NCBI RefSeq assembly: GCF_905404315.1
Contig: NC_066278.1
Location: 326,001-390,000, forward strand
Reading direction: 5' to 3'
From: Leptidea sinapis
Taxonomy: Eukaryota; Arthropoda; Insecta; Lepidoptera; Pieridae
Length of the DNA: 64,000 nucleotides
Shown: positions 54,084 through 64,000 of the stretch, piece by piece
Layout: the number at the start of each line of letters is the position of its first letter
Position numbering within the stretch: the first letter of the stretch is position 1
Translations under genes and position numbers: made by a program
Notes under the pieces: model-generated
The model's database searches: none
What the model was told of the DNA's origin: nothing
The model's input: the letters and a program-made list of their open reading frames with translations, nothing else

Positions 54084-54739
54084 ACTGTTTGTTTGTTCCA
54101 TTTTATATCTCTGTATTATTTTTATTGTCATTTTATATAGTAAGATCCATTATTGTAACATGACTAACTTCACATCTATTTATCAATCAACTTTGGTTAC
54201 GTGTTGCGTTACGAGCACGTGTTTAATCTGAATATATTTCACGCTCTGATTTACATTCCAATAATGTCAATGTTAACTTCTGCAAACTTTACATCATCTG
54301 TGCAAATTATGTTCTCCTCGTATTTACGTTTAATGAGTGCCGCGTTTGTTAAAAGAAAATACTGTTTTTAATTATTTGGTTGTCTTTGGCAAGCAGCTCT
54401 CCGTCACAAAGAATTTATTTTATTACAAATGGGTCCAAGCAAAAAGTTTAATCTATTGAAACAATACGCCGAAAACTATCTACTCGAACCTGCTTGTTTT
54501 TTTTTTTTTTTTTAATATTATAATGCCGCTAACACAGTCAATATCTGGCCTGCATTATGGACGTTTGTTCTCAAGGATCATTCTTCTATATAGGTTATTA
54601 AATTAAGGATCTAATGTTCGCAATGTTCTACACAAAATTGTTACGCTCAAAAATGCGAAACATTTTTGACATTTCAACAGGATCATCGATTTTTTTAATT
54701 TTAATACTGTCTATATCAATATTTTTATTATTGATTGGT
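54084..54739. other. AT-rich stretch with a 17-T run
   Basis: The T-run is at 54497-54513. No gene or repeat recognised. Confidence 0.35.
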
Positions 54740-54850
54740 AATGGGCATTTTCATACAGCTACCTGACAGACAGACAGACGGGCAGACAGTTTCGGGACAG
54801 ATATAGTTCCCGTAAATCACCAAAGGGTATGGAAACCTAAAAAAAATTAC
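54740..54850 (-). repeat. GGTTCCGTA-type repeat fragment (family F)
   Basis: Minus strand TTAGGTTTCCATACCCTTTG, then CTGTCTGCCCGTCTGTCTGT and CAGGTAGCTGTATG. A diverged start of family F. Confidence 0.5.
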
Positions 54851-55651
54851 TTCCATGATTCAAAATTTCATTTTTAGATAATGCTATGAAAAATCGTCAG
54901 AGCCACAAGACGAAGTATATATTTAAGCCCGCTTCCTGTTACATGAACTTCAGAAATTTATATCATTCAACCGAATGGCACGTCACAACACAAAAACAAA
55001 CCCAAATCTTTTCGAATTAGCATACAAGGATTATCAAAATAAAACAAGATGGGTAACAAAAACTCGTAGCAAACGTGACAGAAATTGAAACACTGCTGAA
55101 GAATAAATTAAACAAGCAAACAACGTAATTCTAACAAAACAATATCTGACAGATAGATGAAAAAGAAACCACTCTCCGTAAGTAAATAATATCAACTGGG
55201 GACCCTGAAGAGGTTATTAGAATTCAAGTCACGGTATATGCAGGAAGGCAAATGCCTCAGAATAGTTCGCAACTTCCGATTCTTGTCTAATATTTCTGTT
55301 ATTGATACTTTTGAAAAACCCAAACCGCTTACGACTTGCATAAATACTGTCACATTATAAAATAGGAGAGAGATTCATCGAGGAGTTTTTATGTCGGTCG
55401 GAAGGACAATATTTATGACCGTCAAACGTCTTAAGTTTAAGTTAGAGAATTTAGGAAATTTGCATACTGAGAGCGAATCTGCATGATACTGTCGTTAGAT
55501 TTCTGAATAATAGTTCGTTACCCCGTAAGAATTCATAACTAAAACATTAGTTCCATCAAGAAATGGAATTATCAATATTTCGAGCGATGATATAATAATC
55601 TGCGAACATGCTGATTTGAAGAAATATCTTGTATATTGCATATATTTAGTA
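54851..55651. other. Unassigned stretch
   Basis: AT-rich, nothing supported. Confidence 0.35.
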
Positions 55652-55996
55652 CTAGCCTTATAATCTCCTAATAAATAAAACAAATCTTATAACTATATTT
55701 CCTACATAAAATTAAAACAATCATTACGTGGAAGCGTACTAAGAATACTGGCAGCATTTCCGCGTTGGATAGCAAGGCTGATCCGTTGACCGAAATAGCT
55801 GCCAGCGCTTGGGTTTCCAGTAGCCTTATTAGAAGCAGCGAAGTAGCGCGAAGATAGTACTTTGTACATTCTCCGCGTCTCAGGGCCCCACGGGCCAAGT
55901 GTCTCAACAAATGGCAGAAAGATGTATGACTCACTGAGACCGACATATTTGCGACAAGACCGACATAATATTTGCAGCAAACTAGTTCTAGCCTTA
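55652..55996 (-). pseudogene. RPDG-type retroelement copy with 9-bp target duplication
   Basis: CTAGCCTTA at 55652-55660 recurs at 55988-55996. Between them the minus strand encodes KYVGLSESYIFLPFVETLGP, WGPETRRMYKVLSS, NKATGNPSAGSYFGQRISLA and IQRGNAASILSTLPRNDCFN then FM and a stop, followed by GTAGG...ATAGTTATAAGATTTGTTTT. The C-terminal 90 codons stay open. The upstream RPDG...VWDATC part is missing. A short duplication (AATATGTCGGTCT twice) sits at the 5' break. Confidence 0.78.
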
Positions 55997-57014
55997 ATAT
56001 TATTGAAACATGTACAAAAATCAATATCAACCTATGTATAAAAAAATATTTAAGTGAGTTTAATACTCAACTGGATAATCTTTAGATTAATGCAATTGGC
56101 ATTGCGGCCAATATACGCGACGACTTCCAAAAATATATTTATCAAGCGATTACTTACGGATGAAAGACGCGCACAGAATATTAATAAATCAGAAATTTGA
56201 GGAGTCTGGACGGATAAAGAATATTTTAAACGTTATAAATATAAAACAGGTAGATCAAATGATTATGTTGTAACTATACATAAAATTATATATTAGTAGT
56301 ATTCTGATCCCCAACTATTGAAGCGTATTAATAAATTAATTTACATATTTAGTTCCTAACTGCAAACTGAAATCAACAGGCGATAATCTAGCAGATTTCT
56401 TTAGCTTTATTTCATCAAAATTGTAGATTTGAAATATATGTATGTACAGTTTTAGCTAAACTTCAAATACATTTGGACAGTCTCTTATTTGCATGTCTCA
56501 TAGCCACAAGACTAAGCAGAATTAATCAGACTTCGAAGAAGTGAAATTATCCAGTTTAGGACCCTAAAATGCTGTAGTCCAATCATTTTGAGAACCTACT
56601 TGAGCCTGACCAGATGTGTTCGATCATTATGATTGCAAATAAACAAAAAATCATATACATATTTAATGGAGATGCGGGTTTCGAACTAATCTCAGCAACG
56701 AATCCAAATATATCATAAATTGCAAATATTAAATGGATCTGGGAGATCAATCAACATCATATGCACAGTGCTATAGCCAATATAATAGACATAAGACATT
56801 AAAAAAGAATGCCGTTAAACTCTTATGCCACATCCATTAAATTACTATATACGAGGATGAACATAATGATTACTTTGTTGTTCACTTAAAATTTAAAAAT
56901 AAGTTTCTCATAATTTTCAATTTAATAACTTAATATTATCTACTTCACCAACGTGATAAGGAATAGTAGGTACAAGAATAATTAATATAATAAAGGAAAA
57001 AAAACTAAAGGTAA
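55997..57014. other. AT-rich stretch
   Basis: No frame over 60 codons and no repeat recognised. Confidence 0.35.
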
Positions 57015-57275
57015 AATTCTATCGAAGTAACAAGGAAGTTTGCCAACATCCTTCCTTTATTTAAAGCCGACAATAAAGACATTGGAGTCACATTTAGCTC
57101 CGGTTCCAAGTATTTGGGCTCAACGCAACGCCTCCAGACGGCTATGAAGTCAAACCGCTATCTGCAATATAAGGCAATGCAGAAAACAATGGCTGCTTTG
57201 TTTTCCGGATCGTTCACATTAGAGAACGTAACCTCAAACTGCGAAGTGGCAATTAAAACTCGTGAAAAGTTCTGA
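57015..57275 (+). other. Stop-to-stop open frame, 86 codons, no ATG start; unidentified
   Basis: The plus strand reads NSIEVTRKFANILPLFKADN then KDIGVTFSSGSKYLGSTQRL and YKAMQKTMAALFSGSFTLEN, ending AIKTREKF and TGA. The composition is protein-like and GC content rises across exactly this stretch. It has no initial Met and no clean splice acceptor or donor. It may be a fossil exon or a piece of a mobile element (the SKYLG motif recalls the VKYLG of LINE polymerases). I cannot identify it. Confidence 0.35.
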
Positions 57276-59878
57276 GCAGATAAAACTGCAATTAAAGTGC
57301 TCTGATGAGGCTGTTGGCCCCAGTATCTCTGTTTGCCCTACGAACAGCATTATATTGGATTTAAGATGATTTATAATGTTCTCATTAAATTTTATTTAAC
57401 TCGTATTACCAGCCGGTGAACGGTATTTAAGGCATATAATATAATAACGCCCGAATCGTTTGAAGAAAATCTTTTAGCTACTATCTATGGAACATTATGT
57501 GTTATTTGGTATAGTAAGTATATGGTAGGAATCGGATAGAAAAGACCTTCATCCATCTGCTTAGCGAATGAAAATAATCTTAAATCAAATGTAAAATAAT
57601 TCTATCACGACTATAATAAAACTAAACTTAGCGGAATTAATTCTAAAGATGTTACATATTATTTACGCATAATATTTTAACCAACTATGGAATTCCGCAA
57701 AATTATGCCTTATTCGAAAAATATCCTAAAATAAATTAATTAAAAATTTATAAATGATTTTTATACATTACACATATTGAGACAAATGACCAATGAAAGT
57801 TAATTTGACCTCGTCCGTCACATACTGTTGTGTCTGCAAAAAATCTGTTTTACACTTCGCTTGATTTTTAATAAATTATAGATTTTACAGAACTATAGAT
57901 AAAGGACATTTATCATCTATTAAATAGAGGAGTGAAGATGGATAGAAAGGTAAGATTGAAAAAAGTATCATCAGGGCATCTAAATTCAGAAAACACAAAT
58001 GACTACGGGCACGTGATGCAGGACAAATGGAACAAAATTTGGTACAAGGCGATATCCCAGAGAGATAAATGGAAAAGAAGTTGACCACAAAAGGAAACGA
58101 AAAGACAATGATATCAGACAAGCAAACAGAAGAATTAATGTGCAATATAGTGGGTGATGAAATAGTGGAATGGAAGAGGTTGAACACAGAAAAGAGTGAA
58201 AATTGTAATACTCAATAAAAAGCCATTAAATAATTATTTAATTGAATTAAATCTAAAATGTTCAATTCTACATAAAATATTTGAAAGTGCTACAAAATCA
58301 AGTGGATAAATAAGTCGTACTAAAATTTCGAAAGTACACCAACAATAACAAGAATTGTATATTCGACTGGAGAAGCCATCGATTGCAGAGTCAAGGTATT
58401 TCGTAACAGCGATCGGATACATTCCTTCCCAGTGCAATGCCCTTCGGATAGACCTGAACAGTTTACTGATTACAAAAACACGTAAATATGATAATACTGA
58501 CTTGACTATGGTACAAATCTATTCATCTAAATTTTTGTGATACAAGTAAGATTTTATGGGAATTGGAAAGGAAATTAATGAACTTTAATATGCTTAACCA
58601 TTTTATTTTTCATTAAAGAAAGATTACATGCGTTTACGTCTTTAAGATTCTACTTAGAACGAATAAAATTAAATATGACTATAATACTATATATTATTTC
58701 CGTCAGCTTTACAATTATTAATTTAGTGAATCGGCCTATGCGTGCTACATCTTATCTGATATAAAAATATAAAGTTATCAAGATAGCAGACAGATTTCTG
58801 GCTTAAAAAATATCAATAATATTATAAACTTTAGGAATCGTATTTTGGGCCCTTTCTGTGCCTAACGGCACATTCCTCTAGAAGTTACTTACAGAGCTGT
58901 TTTATCAACGCGACGTGATGAAACAAACATGAAATATGGTGATCATATTCATCGATTTATTGCGGACTATAGCCAAAACGCAGCAAAATTGAATACACGT
59001 GCAATAACTAGGCCGCGCTTGCGTAATCAATAGTCACCAGTAGATGGCATTTGTCAAAGATTGTTGCCCCTTCTAGTCATTGATATCGAAATTATTAATA
59101 TTCCAAGTGCTGCAAATATTTGCCAGAGGCGTCTTACAAGGGAGATTCGTCAGAAATATTGAAATATCATGATAGTAAACTTTATAACTGTGGTAGATAA
59201 ATAAATTTAACTTAGGTATTAGATATTGTTGGCATAAATTGGAAGTGGATTCATGTAAGTTTTATAAGTATTGGAATCGTCATAGGGGCAATAAAACTGT
59301 TGACATTTAAGAAATTAGTTATTAGAAGAAAGTGTGGCCTATGGTGATCACATAACATCAGTTGAGTTGAGTCCCTTATCTATTGCTCGAGTATCTTCCT
59401 ATTCCACAAGAAAGAAGCTTATTAGGATTATATTCCCTAAACCTTGAAAATTTGTAGTCCACGAGATATGAAACTTTGAGCACAACTAATCAAAATTCCC
59501 AAATAGTAGACGCGCCTCAATCTAACGGTACCACATTTTGCGCCCGTATTGTTTTGGGCATCATTTATTGAGTGTGTACTCCGAGACTCAACATTAACCT
59601 CTCTATAAGTCATGGTCTGCTATTTATACGAGACTGTTCCCATGAAGAATGCCAATTAATCAAAGATGTCGGCAATGAATTCGGAACAATCTTATTTATT
59701 ATCTATGGCTGTGACCTGTTTGCCTAAGAATTAATGGTATTGTGCTTTTGTGAACTCACTTCAATTAGTAAATTAGCACCAATATGAAAATAGTATTAAT
59801 ATTATTTATATTTATTCTCAGCAGTTCAAACTCTCTATTAATTATTTTGGTGTTTGATGAAAGGTATGTAGGTACCTA
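57276..59878. other. Long gene-poor stretch
   Basis: A 100-codon minus frame at 57885-58187 lies opposite plus-strand sequence with MQDKWNKIWYKAISQRDKWK, which has a LINE-like flavour but many stops. Nothing firm. 58985-59050 (ACTAGGCCGCGCTTGCGTAA) is a small GC-rich island. Confidence 0.35.
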
Positions 59879-60238
59879 TTAAAATATTATGTCTAACTTA
59901 TGACAAAATTTTATAACTGATGCAATATTTAAGAGTGGGATTACGCAATGCAATAATGAGAAAGCATTAAGATGGATATTGTTCATTGCAAAACGTGCAT
60001 CGCTATAATCTAAATAGAATGGCCGAAACGTTTCGAACATTTGATGCGGCAGATTATTACCATGCTTAATCGCATCATAAACAGCCAATGACGTTTCGCC
60101 TGATGTATTGTTAATCTGTCGTGTGCCGAAAATATGGCTGCAAATCATAAACATGAAAGGGGACCCCATGTCATCGACCGAACACCCCGTTAGTTTGGGC
60201 ACAACAATGGGTTCAAAAAAAGGGTACCTACATAACAA
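59879..60238 (-). other. Open frame, about 119 codons, unidentified
   Basis: Minus strand PFFEPIVVPKLTGCSVDDMG then SPFMFMICSHIFGTRQINNT and AIKHGNNLPHQMFETFRPFY, ending in a hydrophobic segment LLHCVIPLLNIASVI. The start is TTG, not ATG, so it is either an internal exon (AG at the TATGTAG boundary, weak pyrimidine tract) or fortuitous. The amino-acid mix looks real. No known motif recognised. Confidence 0.3.
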
Positions 60239-61494
60239 TTGGAGCTACACTGCCAACAATATTACCGATATTGTTGCAAGAATTGCGTTTTTCTAACTAG
60301 ATAATATGCAGTTAGGAATAAGGATAAAAATATATCTATTTCATCACAGCATTGTTGCAATACTAAATTGATAATCAATAGTTTCTTTAGTGATAAAGTA
60401 AGTCTAAATAATTTATATAGTTTTATAAAATAGATAAACTGATTTATTGTTCATATAGTTTAGCATTGGACTTTTAATATAAACTACTAATTAAAGGAAA
60501 AAAACTTGTGTAATACTAACAAAATATCCTAATATGTATTAGGTAATTGTTTCATAAAATTAGCATTTATTAAGTATTTTTATCGTGATGTTTGGCCAAT
60601 AGTCAAACTAGCGTGGTCTGTTAGTATTACTAAAGTTGAATCTCGACATGTTCTGCAATTCATATCGATGAAATTTTATTCATATTAATGTCCGCGGGAA
60701 ACAAATCAAATTTGCAGAGAATTAGGCCTGCCAAGGGTAAACCAGAGTCTGGGGACCAGACGATCAATTTCAAGGGTCCCCTAACTTTATCCTCATATTC
60801 AAATCCCTTTTCTGTCTTTTATTTCATACTCTATTCACTATTATGTCAAAGCGTAGCTTCAATATGTCGATCAATACAAATAAGTTTGCATCACTTTTAA
60901 CCACAAGAATAAAAACTATGCTATTGGATTACACTTATTAAGTAACTAAAGCGATTGTTGCATAATCTACAGAGAATACAGATAAATAAAAATATCAGGT
61001 AAAGGTACATTATTAACTAACACTGTAAGAATAATTTAATTTAGTTGAATATTGTGCGGTAAGACTATATTTTACAACAATTTCATTTGCACGTCGTTAA
61101 CAGACTTTTTAATTGAATAAGATAAATCTGCAGATCTTTTTTAACCAGTTTTCTAACAAGTTGTTTAGATAGGTATTTTATTACAAAGAAGTAAGAACTA
61201 AAACTACTTTTATAAGAAAAGAAAACTGACAAAAATGTTATCAATAATATCAACTACATAAATCTAAATAATAACAGCCTCGTGCATTGCAGACGCATAA
61301 CCAATAGAAACAACGATAATACTTATCAGTAACGATAAAGTAACTGTGTTGATGATATCACTAAGGACATTAATATAAATTAATTTAAACCTACAAAAAT
61401 AAACAACAAAAAAAATACGTACATCATAGGTAAAAATCACTCAGCTAAACAAAAACCACTAAAACAATAACTAAATAAAACTTGCAAATTACCA
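60239..61494. other. AT-rich stretch
   Basis: A GC-richer spot at 60720-60790 (GGCCTGCCAAGGGTAAACCA) lies in a 70-codon plus frame with no other support. Confidence 0.35.
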
Positions 61495-61680
61495 ATGAAC
61501 TCGCGATTTTCAGCACAATATCACGATATCCAAATTTCGTGTTGAAATTCGATAAAAACACACTTAACTCACAACCGCAACGCACGCTACCGCGTTCGGG
61601 CAACGACTGACGTTGTGTTGGCGAAGAAAACGGTGGCTATCACTATCTCACTCTAATACGCATATCCGGAAACCCTTGCC
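61495..61680. promoter_or_regulatory. CpG-richer island, possible promoter
   Basis: CAACCGCAACGCACGCTACC, GCGTTCGGGCAACGACTGAC and GTTGTGTTGGCGAAGAAAAC give about 15 CpGs in under 200 bp, in a region otherwise poor in CpG. The following CTATCACTATCTCACTCTAA is a motif often seen near lepidopteran gene starts. No coding exon was identified nearby, so the role is a guess. Confidence 0.25.
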
Positions 61681-62582
61681 TATTATTATTAATCTTCAAG
61701 CACTCAGGTAATCATTAAATAATAATAATTAACTGATTTAATGATGTTGGAAGTTGGAAAAGACAGGCAAGGTCGAGCGAGATTGCAACACCGGCGTACT
61801 TCAACGATCGGATCAGGTTTTGCACCTGGTTTTTTGAGATAGTAGCTGCGAGATAAAGCAAGTCTGGAGGAAAGCGGTCTTGATTTCGCAAAAAATGGTT
61901 TGAAATCGTAAACGTTGACTGTGTTTGTTTTCGGTCTTGGTTTATTGTCAATAATTGCCCACTAGGTCTTTGTTAGGGTTGAATTTTTATTTTATTGAAT
62001 ATACTTTAAAAGCATACAAACTTTGCGTCTTTATTATAAATACCTGGGTGTGGAATGTAAATTTTTGCAGTATCATCTAAGCATTTAGAATTTAAATGGT
62101 ATTTTTGTTTTCCAAGTTGATTTGATGAGTTTGGAATATCATTAAATTTTGCTTTTTCTATCTAATAGGTCGAATAATCTGACTATCCAACAAAGGGTTT
62201 TGTTTTCTTATACTAGTAGAAAAATTGGAAAGGTTTCCACTGTTATTCGTATATTTTAAATGTATGGAATTTTTAGCAACATATGCTATAGCCCATAATA
62301 ATTGTGGATTGAAAGTTTCATGATTTTTTGTGGTACTTGAAGGTACCTAGTTAGCGAAATACGAAATTTTAATGTGCGTGTTGATCACCTACCAATGAAC
62401 GAGTCCAATTCTCGACCTTTGATGACATTTTGTATATTGTGAGGATTGCCACAACTAAAAAAGGGATTCATAAAAATACATATTCACAGCTGATATAATA
62501 TCTAAGCGATCGGAAAGCCTGGGACTATATTATGATAATTTTATAGCAATAGATAACAATGACAGTACAATATTATATATTT
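61681..62582. other. Unassigned stretch
   Basis: Short minus frame of 78 codons (61715-61951) without motif. Nothing supported. Confidence 0.35.
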
Positions 62583-62700
62583 TATTAAAAAGAGCGCAAA
62601 AAGAGATGCTAGGAAAGTTTCTTGCGCCACTTCTTCTCTCTCAGAGCGCCATTTGTTTCCGAAGCGGTAGTAGTACCTAGTAGTATTAGCAACGGCATCA
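62583..62700 (+). mobile_element. LINE 3' UTR fragment, diverged
   Basis: AAGTTTCTTGCGCCACTTCT then TCTCTCTCAGAGCGCC and GAAGCGGTAGTAGTACCTAG resemble the GAGTTTCTTGCGCC...GGTGGTAG block of the 45003-45165 and 23459-23823 families. Confidence 0.5.
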
Positions 62701-62874
62701 AAAATAATTCTTAAGGAATCAAAAATTTGAGAAAATAAATACCTTCTATGCCTTTTGATTTATGCAATTTCCCCAATTACTGCAATGTCATATTGATGTA
62801 GAAACATTCCTGATAGAATTTTATTTCATAAAAGTTCTTACGTATGCGTTATTAATATTTAAAAAAAAATAAGG

Positions 62875-62950
62875 TTTCGGAAAGCTTCTATCTTTGGGAG
62901 AGCTCAGTTTGTTCAGCAGTGGACGTCTTCCGGCTGAAATGATGAATGAT
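62875..62950 (+). pseudogene. RTE LINE C-terminus
   Basis: The plus strand reads FVQQWTSSG followed by TGA, then AATGATGAATGATAAA. It is the same 3' terminus as 6685 and 18643 with a worn tail. The 62-codon minus frame over it is a shadow. Confidence 0.7.
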
Positions 62951-64000
62951 AAAGCTTTCTTGGATATACAGCACATTTTAATATAATATTCAAGGGATAT
63001 CCGTTGCAAAGACTGCTAGTGTACATGTGCAAATGCAATAATCTTTGCATAATTTAAGCAAAGGGAATAATCCTAATTTATTAAAACCTTATTATTATAA
63101 AAAAAAGTTTACTAAGGCAATGCTTGCTCTAAGCGTGTATATTTAGGAAGTTACTAATCCAACAATCTTGGAACTCTCAATAATGTAATTGAAGACTAGT
63201 GGAAGATTTGCATTTATACCGGATAAACAAACTAGGTTTACTTAACAAAATTTGAATACAAATGAATGCAAGTTTCATAAGAACTCTACTTCTCGAAAAG
63301 TATATTTAAAAAAGACCCTAAACTTAAGTTTAATTAATATAGTTGTTGTTTCTTTTTTAAAAAAGGAATTTTGATTTTCCTATAAGTAGTTCAGTTTCTT
63401 GCCATAGTACGTCAATATTAAATACTATGTTTTTTATATGGCAATGCTCTAGAAAAATCATTAAATTGCAATCTCATCTACTTAATTACAAAATATTTTT
63501 TACCGTTACCATATAACTTGCAATTTCACAAAATGCGGATGTAAGAGAACTTTCATTAACCTAAAAACTAAAATCGTCAATTATATACTAAATTAAGTTA
63601 ATTGTCATTGCAAAATAATAAATATTATAAATCTGTCTGTATAAGTGAATGATAATGTTCTGCATCTTTTCTATAAAAAGAAAAAAATAACCGCAAGATA
63701 AGACAATATTTATGATTTGATGTGACCAAAGAGTGTTAATACGATTTGTGTTACCGCATAATCGAAACCATTTCATATTACTGTAATCTACCACTTTCAC
63801 TACATGTAAGCACACATGGCTTGCAATGAAAGTGACTGTCAATCTGACAATAGATATGGGAGGGAAATATACACGCTTTCCACTTGCATGGCACCAATCT
63901 AGAAACTTCCTGTTATGCCGTCAACTATAGCACTAATTTCTTCCTTCTCTTTGGTAACGGCTCGATCTATTGCAACATTAATATGTTCTTTATTTAAATT
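62951..64000. other. AT-rich end of window
   Basis: An 84-codon minus frame (63588-63842) is unsupported. No repeats or exons recognised. Confidence 0.35.

Noticed and set aside
57885..58187. 100-codon minus-strand frame as a membrane protein
   Set aside because: Apparent hydrophobicity comes from A/G-rich plus-strand sequence; the plus strand looks faintly LINE-like instead.

Overview
This 64 kb window looks like AT-rich nuclear DNA from a lepidopteran insect, probably a butterfly. That is inferred from repeat families I recognise from moth and butterfly genomes: a short element carrying GACGAGACGAGCAGGACGTT, short elements headed AGCTGACCC(A/G)GC, jockey-like 3' ends with GTGATCACTTAACACCAGG, RTE retrotransposon tails ending QQWTSSG* then (GAT)n, and AACAACCGACTTC fold-back MITEs. 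There are no long open frames, no bacterial operons, no rRNA, no CRISPR array and no complete transposase or reverse transcriptase.

Layout. 0-10 kb: head/tail-sharing short repeats (B1-B4), a GGTTCCGTA repeat, three RTE fragments, a jockey-like fragment, a hammerhead-like hairpin repeat and three SINE-A copies. 10-20 kb: two jockey-like 3' ends, a tRNA-headed SINE cluster with a perfect-looking cloverleaf at 13013-13085, more B repeats and SINE-A. 20-35 kb: fold-back MITEs, the longest RTE remnant (26.8-27.6 kb), a jockey-like C-terminus at 31.3 kb, and a retroelement carrying an RPDG...VWDATC domain, one copy of which (32838-33427) has the internal inversion and 12-bp target duplication expected of twin priming. 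35-47 kb: tRNA-SINEs, B4 repeats, and the best host-gene evidence, minus-strand exons at 42434-42846, 40490-40660 and 39335-39490. 47-64 kb: another hammerhead-like hairpin, more SINE-A and LINE ends, a third RPDG-type copy with a 9-bp target duplication, two unexplained open frames (57015-57275, 59879-60238), a CpG-richer patch near 61.5 kb, then largely unique AT-rich sequence.

How it fits together. The window is mostly intergenic or intronic DNA shaped by retrotransposition. Autonomous families (RTE, jockey-like, the RPDG element) survive only as 5'-truncated dead copies. The non-autonomous families (SINE-A, tRNA-SINE-E, B repeats, MITEs) are numerous and often nested or inverted. The only likely host gene I can assemble is on the minus strand at 39-43 kb. 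Its last two exons join in phase 0 and suggest, weakly, a secreted netrin-like (NTR) fold. I found no clearly new biological system. The items most worth a second look are the hammerhead-like motifs, the twin-primed insertion, the RPDG domain family and this minus-strand gene.
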